This document shows, in pieces, positions 17,039 to 26,446 of a stretch of DNA of 64,000 nucleotides (its first letter is position 1; each line of letters begins with the position of its first letter). The notes beneath the pieces were generated by a model that saw only the letters and a list, made by a program, of their open reading frames with translations, did no database searches and was not told the DNA's origin. Origin of the DNA: Marinobacter sp. THAF197a (GTDB lineage: Bacteria; Pseudomonadota; Gammaproteobacteria; Pseudomonadales; Oleiphilaceae); the NCBI RefSeq assembly GCF_009363275.1, contig NZ_CP045324.1:248001-312000 (forward strand). The letters are read 5' to 3'. The translations under genes were made by a program, and so were the position numbers.

Positions 17039-19615
17039 TCAATCGGTGAAATAACAGACCAGTTGCTGGCGCACCACATCACCGGTCAGTTGCAGGTGTT
17101 GCGCCTGCAGATCATGCACCTGAACCGCACGGTTGACCGCCGATTCGGTGCTGGTGGGCGTCGGGGCCCCGGGCAGGCGTTCAGGGTGATATCGGCAATG
17201 CTGGATGTCGGGAAACAGCGCCGCGTAGGCGATGCCGGTTTCCACCAGGTCCTGGAAAAAGTGAGAACCGTAGGACAGGTCTGGCACCATCTCGCCGGCT
17301 TTTTCCGAGACTTCGACCAGGGCGGCGACCCCGGCAATGTCAGCAAAGCGGACAGGAACGCCAAGATCCGGGCTGCTGGTGCCCCAGCGGCCCGGGCCGA
17401 TCAGCAAGGTGGGCACACCGGATGCACGGACAGCTTCGCCAACACGGCGGGCAACGTCGTAGCGCTGGCTGGTGGACAGCCCCGCGTAAACCGACGCGTC
17501 CACCCGGATCACCCGTTTGATGGACAGGTTGATGTTGCCACCCATGAAGTGCCCCTGGGTTCTGAACAGCAGGTTGCCCTCTGGCAAGTCGTCAGGTATC
17601 GCCACCGGCCCGGTCTCACCAATCGTTGCCAGCGGGCGGCATTGCACCAGGTTGAAGGTAGGGTTGCTCTGTTGGTCCAGGTGCAGGGTGAATTCCACAT
17701 CCACCGGGTGCCGGTAGCCGGCCTCCAGGGTGTGCAGCAGATTCGACAGCCGGCCGATAAACGGGGTGCGCTGAACTAGCGGGCGGAAGGTCAGCCGCCA
17801 CACGGGGCCCTGCAAGCCAATCTGCTCGGCCCGGGTACTGGCCGCCCGGTCCACCTCGGCCAGGTGATCCATGGGCAGATCGTTGGTGGTGTCCAGCAAC
17901 TGGCTCAGGGGCCGGGTGTCGAGCTTTCCATCCTGTAGGTCCAACAAATCCACCAGGTGCTGGGAATACCGGTAGCTTTCGTCCTGGTTGCGGAACGGCT
18001 GGCGCATGGGGTGGTCCAGCGCCATCACGCAGGCGTGATCGCCTTCGATGCGCTCGACCGCCCGGGTGCCCAGGCCCATCACCAGCCGGACCATGCCGGC
18101 TTCAGGGTCCATACTGCTGTCCCAGGCGAAGGTGTTGCGCGACACCCCGACCCCGGCGGCATCGGGCAGATAATAGCGGCCATGAAACCGCCCGTTTACC
18201 CGCTGGATCAGCAACGCCATGGGCTCTTCCCGCTGGTCCAGGCCCCGCTGTTTGCGGTACACCAGGGCATCTTCGCTCATGGACGAGGCATACACCTGGC
18301 GAATGGCGTCTTCCAGTGCCGACAGCCGTTGTTCCGGTGCCCCCTGATTCACCAGGAACACACTGTCGTATTTACCGGCAAAAGCATTGCCAAAGCCATC
18401 TTCCTGCAGGCTCGACGAGCGAACCAGGATCGGATACTGGCCGTAATGGTCCAACAGTCGTTCCAGCTCGGCCTGTATCTCGTTAGGAAAGTCGCCGGCC
18501 AGGATGGCAGCCCTGAGGGTGGGCGCCTCACTTAGGTAACCTTCCCCGGAGCGTTGCCGCATGATTGCCGGCCAGAGCCCGTTGTGGACCAGGAAAGCGT
18601 AATAGGCGTCTGTGCCAAGATAATTGGAATCGTGAGGCTCGAGCTGGCTTTGCCATTGTTCACTGGCGTCTTTCAACAGAATGTTGCGGGCAATCAACAT
18701 GCCGGTGGCCTTGCCGCCGATGTAGCCACTGCCAACCAGCCGGCTGTGAATGCCCAGCAGGTCCTCCAGCGACAGGTAACGGCGTGCCAGCTCCAGTATC
18801 CTGGAATCGCGGCTGATCATGACTTGCAGCACTTGCTCCTGCAAGTCTTCGATATAGTCGGTGTCCTGCTCGGACAATGCCCGGCTGGCTTCCTGAAATA
18901 ACCTGTCCCAATAGTCCAGCAGGGGCTGGCGGTGCAGGTGTTCGAGTTCCAGGCTGGCCTGCAGGCGGGTGGCATCGCTGCTGTCGGTTATAGGCTGGAA
19001 CTGGCCCTCGCGCTCCCGGTGCGGCAGGAACATGGTGGGGGTTTGCCGGCGCCAGGCCTTGATGGGATGAATCTGCACGTCGTCGCCGTGGCGATGCACA
19101 TCAATCATCACCTGGGTGGTCTGGCGAATCCGGTCCAGGGTCATCCGGGAGTGTCTTTCCGGGTGCAGGGCAAACCAGGCCACGGTGTCCAGTTCAAACA
19201 GAAACGGGCACACCACCCGGAAGAAATTGCCCACCATGGCGTCGGTGGCCCAGGCGTTGAGCAGCTCGCTCAGGCTGTCACAGACATAGAAGGCGCCACG
19301 GCCATGCTGTTCGATCAGGTGCCAGACTCGGCTGGTAAAGCTTTCGAAACCGCCCAGGGCGTCGATGGTGATGGTTCGAACCGACGGATGGTCCGGAATA
19401 ATCGGAGCATGGTCGCCAAAGCGAAGGTAGATAATCTGCCGGCCGGCGTCAGAAGCGGCGTCTACGAAGGGAAGAACAAATCGGCGATAGTCGTCCAGGT
19501 CAGAAACCCGCCAGACCACGTTATCGCCGATTCGAAGGCCATCCAGAACCTCATCCAGCCCACTCAGGCCGGTGGAAACCCGGTCATCAGGCTGGAGAGG
19601 TTCGTTGCTGGTCAT
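17039..19615 (-). CDS. KaiC/RecA-like domain fused to PEP/pyruvate-binding (PPDK N-terminal) domain
   Basis: 858 residues from the ATG at 19615; a GTG at 19633 would add six residues and overlap the gdhA stop. The N-terminal ~200 residues resemble a RecA/KaiC-type domain (STGLSGLDEVLDGLRIGDNVVW) but lack a clear Walker A. Residues about 290-800 resemble the ATP/pyruvate-binding domain of PPDK and PEP synthase: GGKATGMLIARNILL, LVRSSSLQEDGFGNAFAGKYDS and, near the C terminus, LLIGPGRWGTSSPDLGVPV. The phospho-histidine swivelling domain and the PEP-utilising barrel are missing, so it is unlikely to be a normal PEP synthase. It follows gdhA by 7 bases and precedes regBA. A regulatory or phosphotransfer role is possible but not shown. 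Confidence 0.85.
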   Translation of the reverse strand: MTSNEPLQPDDRVSTGLSGLDEVLDGLRIGDNVVWRVSDLDDYRRFVLPFVDAASDAGRQIIYLRFGDHAPIIPDHPSVRTITIDALGGFESFTSRVWHLIEQHGRGAFYVCDSLSELLNAWATDAMVGNFFRVVCPFLFELDTVAWFALHPERHSRMTLDRIRQTTQVMIDVHRHGDDVQIHPIKAWRRQTPTMFLPHREREGQFQPITDSSDATRLQASLELEHLHRQPLLDYWDRLFQEASRALSEQDTDYIEDLQEQVLQVMISRDSRILELARRYLSLEDLLGIHSRLVGSGYIGGKATGMLIARNILLKDASEQWQSQLEPHDSNYLGTDAYYAFLVHNGLWPAIMRQRSGEGYLSEAPTLRAAILAGDFPNEIQAELERLLDHYGQYPILVRSSSLQEDGFGNAFAGKYDSVFLVNQGAPEQRLSALEDAIRQVYASSMSEDALVYRKQRGLDQREEPMALLIQRVNGRFHGRYYLPDAAGVGVSRNTFAWDSSMDPEAGMVRLVMGLGTRAVERIEGDHACVMALDHPMRQPFRNQDESYRYSQHLVDLLDLQDGKLDTRPLSQLLDTTNDLPMDHLAEVDRAASTRAEQIGLQGPVWRLTFRPLVQRTPFIGRLSNLLHTLEAGYRHPVDVEFTLHLDQQSNPTFNLVQCRPLATIGETGPVAIPDDLPEGNLLFRTQGHFMGGNINLSIKRVIRVDASVYAGLSTSQRYDVARRVGEAVRASGVPTLLIGPGRWGTSSPDLGVPVRFADIAGVAALVEVSEKAGEMVPDLSYGSHFFQDLVETGIAYAALFPDIQHCRYHPERLPGAPTPTSTESAVNRAVQVHDLQAQHLQLTGDVVRQQLVCYFTD

Positions 19616-19622
19616 GGCTGGA

Positions 19623-20972
19623 TCAGATAACACCCATGGCGTTCATTGCCTTGGCAACACGCAGGAAGCCGTTGATGTTGGCGCCCAGCACGTAGTTGCC
19701 CTCAGCACCGAACTCGGCGGCAGTCTCGTAACAGTTCTTGTGGATATCGATCATGATTTCCTCAAGGCGCTTCTGGGTGTAATCGAAGGTCCAGGAATCG
19801 CGGCTGGCGTTCTGCTGCATTTCCAGGGCCGATGTGGCCACACCGCCGGCATTGGCGGCCTTGCCTGGGCCGTAGGCGATTTTGGCATCCTGGAACACAG
19901 CAATACCTTCCGGTGTGGTCGGCATATTGGCGCCCTCAGCGACAGCGATACAGCCGTTCTCAACCAGGGTCTTGGCATCTTTGCCGTTCAGTTCGTTCTG
20001 GGTAGCGCAAGGCAGTGCCACGTCGCAGGGAACGCTCCAGATGTTGCCGTCTTCCACGTACTTCGCATCTTTGTGGTATTCAGTGTAGGCGCTGATCCGG
20101 CGGCGCTCCACTTCCTTGATGCGTTTGAGGGTCTGCAGGTCGATGCCCTTCTCATCGACAATCATGCCCTGGGAATCGGAACAGGCTATCACCTTGGCGC
20201 CGAGCTCGTGGGCTTTCTCGATGGCGTAGATGGCCACGTTGCCGGAGCCGGAAACCACGACGGTTTTGCCGTCCAGTGAGTCACCACGAGCTTTCAGCAT
20301 TTCGTGAGTGAAGAACACCGTGCCGTAGCCGGTGGCCTCGGTACGGGCGCGGCTGCCACCCCAGTCCAGGCCCTTGCCGGTGAATACGCCGGACTCATAA
20401 CGGTTGGTGATGCGCTTGTATTGGCCGAACAAGTAGCCAATCTCGCGGCCACCCACGCCGATGTCGCCGGCGGGAACGTCGGTGTACTCGCCCAGGTGGC
20501 GGTATAGTTCGGTCATCATGCTCTGGCAAAAACGCATGATCTCGTTATCAGACTTGCCCTTGGGGTCAAAGTCGCTGCCGCCTTTGCCGCCGCCGATGGG
20601 CAGGCCGGTCAGGGCGTTCTTGAAGATCTGCTCAAAGCCCAGGAACTTGATGATGCCCAGGTAAACGGACGGGTGGAAGCGCATGCCACCTTTGTAGGGC
20701 CCCAGGGCGCTGTTGAATTCGACGCGGAACGCGCGGTTGATTTGAATCTCGCCGCTGTCGTCCTGCCAGGGCACACGGAAGATGATCTGGCGCTCGGGCT
20801 CACAGATACGCTGAATGATCTTTTTGTCGGCAAACTCCGGGTACTTCACCAGAACCGGCCCGAGGGTTTCCAGAACTTCGTGAACTGCCTGGTGGAATTC
20901 GCTCTCGCCCGGGTTGCGGTGCAGAACGTCCTGGAAAATCGGTTCGAGTTTTTCGTCGAGTTTAACTGTCAT
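19623..20972 (-). CDS. gdhA: NADP-type glutamate dehydrogenase
   Basis: 449 residues from the ATG at 20972 behind a GAGGG site, closely matching hexameric E. coli GdhA (447). The frame extends upstream but those codons are not family-like. Substrate-binding KGGMRFHPSV and the catalytic-lysine loop LPIGGGKGGSDFDPKGKSD are intact, as is the nucleotide fold VVVSGSGNVAIYA. The enzyme converts 2-oxoglutarate and ammonium to glutamate in the cytosol. NADP specificity is inferred from the family. The gene leads a minus-strand run through the PPDK-like gene to regBA, joining nitrogen assimilation with redox control. Confidence 0.95.
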   Translation of the reverse strand: MTVKLDEKLEPIFQDVLHRNPGESEFHQAVHEVLETLGPVLVKYPEFADKKIIQRICEPERQIIFRVPWQDDSGEIQINRAFRVEFNSALGPYKGGMRFHPSVYLGIIKFLGFEQIFKNALTGLPIGGGKGGSDFDPKGKSDNEIMRFCQSMMTELYRHLGEYTDVPAGDIGVGGREIGYLFGQYKRITNRYESGVFTGKGLDWGGSRARTEATGYGTVFFTHEMLKARGDSLDGKTVVVSGSGNVAIYAIEKAHELGAKVIACSDSQGMIVDEKGIDLQTLKRIKEVERRRISAYTEYHKDAKYVEDGNIWSVPCDVALPCATQNELNGKDAKTLVENGCIAVAEGANMPTTPEGIAVFQDAKIAYGPGKAANAGGVATSALEMQQNASRDSWTFDYTQKRLEEIMIDIHKNCYETAAEFGAEGNYVLGANINGFLRVAKAMNAMGVI

Positions 20973-21001
20973 GGCAAGGCCCTCGGAAGACGCGTATTGA
21001 A

Positions 21002-21034
21002 AACCGCCGAAAAGCGGTTGCCCAAAAAAAGGGC
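21002..21034 (-). other. Two adjacent hairpins in the gdhA 5' leader
   Basis: On the minus strand the leader carries GCCC, a run of seven T, GGGC, directly followed by AACCGC, a six-base loop and GCGGTT. Both stems are perfect but short (4 and 6 bp) and lie 30-62 bases upstream of the gdhA ATG. They could be an mRNA structure or chance; I do not recognise a riboswitch class. Confidence 0.35.
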
Positions 21035-21223
21035 AGTGATTGCACCACATTGGCGCATAAGTTGGCAAGATGGCCGGGTAAAATTTATTCAAACCTCACC
21101 CTTAGGGGTATCTCCAACGGGGTGCGGCATTGTGTCCCAAGCCAGGCGTGTTGTCGCCCGTTAGAATTTCCGACATTCGTTATTCCTCTTTATCAAACCG
21201 CGCCGTTACAAGGAACGCCCTGC

Positions 21224-23248
21224 ATGCTCAAGAAACGTCTGGCTCGCAGTATCAGCCTGGTGTTGGCTGGTTTTACCCTCACCCCTGCCGTTCACGCCCA
21301 GATGGAAGGAGAAGATTCGTTACTGATACGGGTGACGGAGGGGCAATCCGCAGAGGCGGCAAGGCTTTCGGCTGCCGCCGTGCAGTCGGAGCCGGTGCAG
21401 CGGTTGTCGGGCAGAGCGTCGGTGTCGCTGTCTCGAATGGGAGGGCGGGGCCTTGACCCGGTGATTCGAGGCCAGAATGAGGAACGGGTAGACGTGCTGC
21501 TGGATGGCATGCGGGTTGAAGGTGCCTGCCCAAGCCGTATGGACCCGCCCACCAGTCGATTGAGCACGTCACTGGCGCCGGTGCTGGAAGTGCGAACCAG
21601 CAATCGCACCCTGCGTTGGGGGCCGATTGCCGGTGGGCAGGTGGTGGCCACCACGGCGGCACCGGAATTTTCCGGCGAGAATCTCACCACGGGCCATCTC
21701 ACCTTGGGCGGTGCGGATAATGGCGATGGCAAGCTGGTGAATGGCAGTGTCGCGGTTGGTAGTAAGGTCTCCTACCTGCGGATGGCCGCAGGCTATGACG
21801 AAGCCAACGATTATGAGGACGGCGACGGCAACAAGGTTCGCAGCTCCTATGAGAATACCGAAGGCCGGGTGGATGCTGCCTGGACAGCAGACAACGGTCT
21901 CTATATCAAAGGCTTGGTGAGCCGGCAGGAAGAGCGGGATGTGAAGTTCCCGGGCCGAGGCATGGATGCGCCAAAAACCGATACTGACCTGTATAGGCTG
22001 GAAATCGGCGCACCAGTGGCCGAGGGCGCCTGGAGCCTGATGGCCTGGCAGGCAGACGTGGACCATGTGATGGATAACTTCAGCCTGCGGGAGTCTGCCA
22101 TGAAAATGCAGACCGACTCGCAAACCCGCACCCAGGGTGCCCGGCTAGTGCTGGATCAGACCATCAACTTTACCAAAGACATCGCCATTGGGTTGGACGT
22201 GGAACGTAATGAGTGGGATGCCACCATGTACAACGGCATGAATCTGGACAACCCGGCGTCGTTGATGTGGCCGGGTGTGGAGCGGGACCGTGTTGGTGTC
22301 TTCGTGGAGGCATTTCACCGGATTCGGGTCAATACCCGCCTGGGTGCCGGTATCCGCTATGACCGGGTTGAAATGGATGCCACTCGCGCCGGAGACAGCT
22401 TCCGGATGATGCCCGGGGCGCCCATGACCATGACCCCTGCCATGCTGTATATGAGCGCCTATGGCGTGACGGACACCAAGGCCGACGATAACAATGTCAG
22501 TGGCTTTGTCACCGGCGAGTGGCGTTTGTCTCCGATCAACACCCTGGAAGCCACCGCTTCGCATAGTGTTCGTTCCCCCAGCGTGAACGAGCGCTACGTT
22601 GCCCAGAGAACGATGCGAGGCTCCTGGATTGGTAATCCGGATCTGGAAACCGAAAAGCACAACAAGCTGGAAGTGAGCCTGTCTGGCCGTGATGGCAACT
22701 GGAGCTGGCGCCCGGCGGTCTGGGTGGACCAGGTAGAAGACTATGTCTATCGATTTGATACCGTTAACCCAGATGGCACGGTGGATACCCGGTACGCCAA
22801 CATCGATGCTCGATTACTGGGGGTGGAAGGTCTGGTTGGCTGGAGCAACGGCACCTGGAGTACCAGTAGCAAGCTGGCCTCCGTTCGCGGAGAAAATCGC
22901 GATGCGGACAAGGCCCTGCCGAGAATTCCGCCTATCCAGTTTATCCAGACCTTGGGCTGGCATTATCAGGGGCACACCCTGGAGGCCGAGTGGCAACTGG
23001 CTCGCCGGCAGGACCGGGTGGATCTGGAGTCCGGCCTGGACCCAAGCACCTCACCGGGTTATGGCGTGTTCAATCTCTCGGGAACCCATCCGCTGGTGGC
23101 GAACCTGAGCTTTACCTGGGCGGTGGATAATCTGTTTGACAACACCTGGGCGTATCACGTCAGTAAGGACAACCTTGCCGACAGCGGTGTTTTCAGGGTC
23201 AACGAACCCGGTCGCACCCTGCGTGCCGCGCTGACCGCGCGCTGGTAG
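21224..23248 (+). CDS. TonB-dependent copper receptor (OprC/NosA family)
   Basis: 674 residues from the ATG at 21224, 9 bases after an AAGGA site, with a signal peptide ending near TPAVHAQ. The plug domain carries GGRGLDPVIRGQNEERVDVL and the family-defining CPSRMDPPTS; the cysteine and methionine (C102 and M106 of the precursor) form the CxxxM copper site known in OprC. A methionine-rich loop, MMPGAPMTMTPAMLYM, lies at about residues 395-410. The barrel ends with an aromatic C terminus (LTARW). It should import copper across the outer membrane with TonB energy. It is divergent from gdhA, and a strong terminator follows. Confidence 0.92.
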   Translation: MLKKRLARSISLVLAGFTLTPAVHAQMEGEDSLLIRVTEGQSAEAARLSAAAVQSEPVQRLSGRASVSLSRMGGRGLDPVIRGQNEERVDVLLDGMRVEGACPSRMDPPTSRLSTSLAPVLEVRTSNRTLRWGPIAGGQVVATTAAPEFSGENLTTGHLTLGGADNGDGKLVNGSVAVGSKVSYLRMAAGYDEANDYEDGDGNKVRSSYENTEGRVDAAWTADNGLYIKGLVSRQEERDVKFPGRGMDAPKTDTDLYRLEIGAPVAEGAWSLMAWQADVDHVMDNFSLRESAMKMQTDSQTRTQGARLVLDQTINFTKDIAIGLDVERNEWDATMYNGMNLDNPASLMWPGVERDRVGVFVEAFHRIRVNTRLGAGIRYDRVEMDATRAGDSFRMMPGAPMTMTPAMLYMSAYGVTDTKADDNNVSGFVTGEWRLSPINTLEATASHSVRSPSVNERYVAQRTMRGSWIGNPDLETEKHNKLEVSLSGRDGNWSWRPAVWVDQVEDYVYRFDTVNPDGTVDTRYANIDARLLGVEGLVGWSNGTWSTSSKLASVRGENRDADKALPRIPPIQFIQTLGWHYQGHTLEAEWQLARRQDRVDLESGLDPSTSPGYGVFNLSGTHPLVANLSFTWAVDNLFDNTWAYHVSKDNLADSGVFRVNEPGRTLRAALTARW

Positions 23249-23297
23249 AAACGATTATGGCGGTTGCCCGCTTCTCATAGCCGGCGGGTGACATTGT

Positions 23298-23335
23298 GCC
23301 CCGGGTAGATGACGAATCTGCCCGGGGCTTTTTTT
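23298..23335 (+). terminator. Rho-independent terminator after the copper receptor gene
   Basis: A 13-bp stem, GCCCCGGGTAGAT paired with ATCTGCCCGGGGC (one G-T pair), a five-base loop, and then a run of seven T. It starts 50 bases after the receptor stop codon and isolates that gene from the BCCT transporter. Confidence 0.93.
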
Positions 23336-23427
23336 GATGCCCCGGCCGGGGATTCGGAATGGCCGTGCGGATGCGGCTAGAATGAAAGCGTTTTCGTTCC
23401 TAAAGTCACCGGAATATCAGGTTTGTT

Positions 23428-25041
23428 ATGAGTCATCGGCCCGGCTGGGTGTTCTACTGTTCTTTCGTACTGCTAGTTCTGTTCGTGGTGGCCGGGGGCC
23501 TGATGCCTGCCGGGTTGTCACGGTACGCCCACGAGGCGCTGGAATTCACCACCCTGCACTTCGGCTGGTTGTATCTGTTTGCGACCTCGGGATTTCTGGT
23601 GTTCTGTATTGCCGTCGCCGCTGGCAATTACGGCAAGATTCGCCTGGGTGCCGATGGTGAGGCACCGGAGTTCTCCTATCTGACCTGGCTGGGCATGATC
23701 TTTTCCGCCGGGATGGGGGTTGGCCTGGTGTTCTGGGCGGTGGCCGAGCCCATGAGCCATTTTGTGGCGCCCCCGTTTGACTCGGCTGAGCCTCGTGGCC
23801 CACAGGCCGCGAGCATGGCGATGCGGTATTCCTTGTTTCACTGGGGCTTTCACCAGTGGGCCAACTTTGCCCTGGTGGGTCTGGCCATTGCCTATGTGCG
23901 CTTCCGCCTGCAACGCCCGGGTTTGATCAGTGAAGCCTTCCGCTCCACTCTGGGTAATCGGGTCGACTCGGGTATCGGACATTCCATCAATATCCTGGCT
24001 GTTGTCTCCACCGTGTTCGGGGTGGCAACCACCCTCGGCCTGGGGGTTATCCAGATTAACAGTGGTTTGGGTGCTGTGGCCGGTACCGCGTTCGGCGTTA
24101 CCCAACAACTGTTCATTCTTGCCGGCGTTGCGGTTGTGTTCCTGCTCTGTTCCCTGGCGCCGCTGGAGAGCGGGATTCGCTATGTGAGTGACGCCAACAT
24201 GCTGCTGGCGGCGGGGTTGCTGGTGTTTGTGTTCTTTATGGGACCGACCGATTTCATCACCGCTGCCATGACCAATGCCATTGGTGACTATTTCGCCAAC
24301 ATGGTCGGCATGAGTCTGGTGATGACGCCCTACACTGGAGATGACTGGGTGGAGCGATGGACCATCTTTTACTGGGCCTGGGGGTTGTCCTGGGCACCCT
24401 TTGTCGGCAGCTTTATTGCCCGGATTTCCCGGGGGCGAACCATCCGGGAGTTCGTGTTCGGGGTGATAGGCATGCCGGTGTTGCTCAGCATTGTCTGGTT
24501 CTCCACCTTTGGCGGCTCCGCGTTGTATTTCGAACTGTTTGAGGGGGCCGCCCTGGGTGACGCCGTACTGGCGGAGATGAGTTCGGCCCTGTTCGCCACG
24601 CTGGACTACCTGCCGGGCACCGCCGTTATTGGCGGCCTGATGCTGGTGCTGATCGTGCTGTTTGTGATTACTTCCGCCAACTCGGCTACTTTTGTTCTGG
24701 GTATGTTTACCAGTAAAGGGGTTCTGAACCCGAAGCGCTGGTCCCGTTTGACCTGGGGCATAGTGCAGGTGTCGGTGGCCGGGGTACTGTTATTAAGTGG
24801 CGGACTGGAAGCGCTGCAGACCATTTCAATACTGGCAGCCTTTCCGTTCATGGTGTTGATGATTTTTATGGCTGTTGCCCTGTTGAAATCACTGCGAAAC
24901 GAGCAGCGGCAGATCGAGCTGCATGAGGCCATGACCAAAGAGCGCTTGCTGCGACTGCTGGCAGAAAACGATCACCTTGGTGATGAGCGGGCGGGCTCTG
25001 AACCCGGGTTGAAGCCCGAGGAGCCCGGGAAAAACGAATGA
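23428..25041 (+). CDS. BCCT-family transporter (betaine/choline/carnitine type)
   Basis: 537 residues with the twelve-helix BCCT layout. The glycine-rich GMGVGLVFWAVAEPMSHF segment near residue 95 corresponds to the unwound TM3 site, and the motif FYWAWGLSWAPFVGSFIARISRGRTIREF near residue 315 contains the tryptophans that form the trimethylammonium box. A charged C-terminal tail of about 45 residues follows the last helix, as in osmoregulated members. It probably takes up glycine betaine, choline or a related osmolyte with Na+ or H+, as expected of a marine bacterium. The exact substrate cannot be read from sequence. Confidence 0.92.
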   Translation: MSHRPGWVFYCSFVLLVLFVVAGGLMPAGLSRYAHEALEFTTLHFGWLYLFATSGFLVFCIAVAAGNYGKIRLGADGEAPEFSYLTWLGMIFSAGMGVGLVFWAVAEPMSHFVAPPFDSAEPRGPQAASMAMRYSLFHWGFHQWANFALVGLAIAYVRFRLQRPGLISEAFRSTLGNRVDSGIGHSINILAVVSTVFGVATTLGLGVIQINSGLGAVAGTAFGVTQQLFILAGVAVVFLLCSLAPLESGIRYVSDANMLLAAGLLVFVFFMGPTDFITAAMTNAIGDYFANMVGMSLVMTPYTGDDWVERWTIFYWAWGLSWAPFVGSFIARISRGRTIREFVFGVIGMPVLLSIVWFSTFGGSALYFELFEGAALGDAVLAEMSSALFATLDYLPGTAVIGGLMLVLIVLFVITSANSATFVLGMFTSKGVLNPKRWSRLTWGIVQVSVAGVLLLSGGLEALQTISILAAFPFMVLMIFMAVALLKSLRNEQRQIELHEAMTKERLLRLLAENDHLGDERAGSEPGLKPEEPGKNE

Positions 25042-25204
25042 TCATCCGTTGAATGGCACCGGATGGGTGTTCTGATGTTGGCTGACTGTCGGTTGTGGCT
25101 GTGAATATTTGTCGCACCCTGTTAACAATCCGAATACGGTAACGGGTTGTATAGTAACTTTGCGCGAAAGCGCGACTCGACCATCCTGAGCGTAGACACT
25201 ACCC

Positions 25205-26446
25205 ATGTACAAACGTTTTGTTCCTCTCCTGATTCTGGCCGCGGGTATTGCGGGCTTCATTGTGCTCAAGGCAACGCGCCCCGAGCCTGCCCAAGTGGCC
25301 GCCACCGAACGTAGCTGGCGGGTAGAGGTTCAGGTTGTGGCTCCAGCTACCGGGGTGCCTGTGTTGCCGTTGTACGGTGAAGTGGTGGCGCCTGACCAGC
25401 AAACGGTGGCTGCCACCATGGCTGGCCGCATTGCCGAGCACCCGGCAGCGGAGGGTGCCCGGGTGAGCCGTGGTGACCTTTTGCTGGCCCTGGACGAAGC
25501 AGACATTGAGCCGGCTCTCGCCCAGGCCCGTGCCCAGGTTCAGGATTTGCAGGCCCAGATCCGCTCGGAGCAGGTCCGCCATCGGAACGACCAGCGCGCC
25601 CTGGAGAGTGAACAGGCCATTGCAGACAACGCCCGCCGCCAGTTCGAACGGATTGAAGCCCTGGTGGGTCGGAACCTGGCTTCCCGGGAAAACCTGGAAA
25701 CGGCAACCGACGCCCTGGCCCGGGCGGAACTGACCGTCAGTACCCGGGAGCGGGCGATTACCGAACATCCGGCACGGCTGCAAAGCCTGCAGGCCAGATT
25801 GCTGCAAGCCACCGCTAACCTGACGGCCACAGAACGGGACGGTGAGAGGGCCCGCGTCGTCGCGCCCTTTGATGGTGTGGTCACCAACGTGCAGGTGGCG
25901 GTGGGTGATCAGGTATCCCGCAATCAGTCGCTGTTGTCGATTTATCCGCTGGCCGGGCTTGAGGTGCGCGCCAGGGTGCCGGACGTCTTCCAGCGGGAAT
26001 TGATCGGGGCCCTGGATCGGGGTGATACGCTCAACGCCTATAGCCGCAACCGGGAGCATCGGTTCACTCTAACCCGCTTTGCCGGGATTGCTGACCCCGC
26101 AGGCACCGAAGCGGTGTTGACGCTCGACGGGGCGCCGGCGGGCTTGAGGCCGGGTGCGCTGCTGCCGCTGACGCTTGAGCGGCCCGCCCGGGAACAGGCG
26201 GTGGAAGTGCCATTCAGTGCCCTGTACGGCGCCGATAGCATCTATCTGATGACCGACGATCAGCGTATGCAGCGGGTGCAGGTGGAGCGCATCGGCGAGG
26301 CCATAGCCAGTAACGGTGAACGTCGTTTGCTGATCGCCGGTGAGCAGCTCACACCAGGTGCCCGCCTGATCATTACCCACCTCCCCAATGCCATGACCGG
26401 CCTGAAAGTTGAAGTGGCCAGTGACAACGGGGAGCCATCAGAGTGA
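25205..26446 (+). CDS. RND efflux periplasmic adaptor (membrane-fusion protein)
   Basis: 413 residues. An N-terminal hydrophobic segment (about 5-22) anchors or exports it; there is no lipobox cysteine. The barrel-sandwich domain starts at VLPLYGEVVAPDQQTVAATMAGRI, a coiled-coil hairpin rich in Gln and Arg spans about 95-205, and the second lipoyl half reads ERARVVAPFDGVVTNVQVAVGDQV. It should link the inner-membrane RND pump to an outer-membrane TolC-type channel. Its stop overlaps the permease start (GTGA). No TolC-like gene is nearby. Confidence 0.92.
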   Translation: MYKRFVPLLILAAGIAGFIVLKATRPEPAQVAATERSWRVEVQVVAPATGVPVLPLYGEVVAPDQQTVAATMAGRIAEHPAAEGARVSRGDLLLALDEADIEPALAQARAQVQDLQAQIRSEQVRHRNDQRALESEQAIADNARRQFERIEALVGRNLASRENLETATDALARAELTVSTRERAITEHPARLQSLQARLLQATANLTATERDGERARVVAPFDGVVTNVQVAVGDQVSRNQSLLSIYPLAGLEVRARVPDVFQRELIGALDRGDTLNAYSRNREHRFTLTRFAGIADPAGTEAVLTLDGAPAGLRPGALLPLTLERPAREQAVEVPFSALYGADSIYLMTDDQRMQRVQVERIGEAIASNGERRLLIAGEQLTPGARLIITHLPNAMTGLKVEVASDNGEPSE

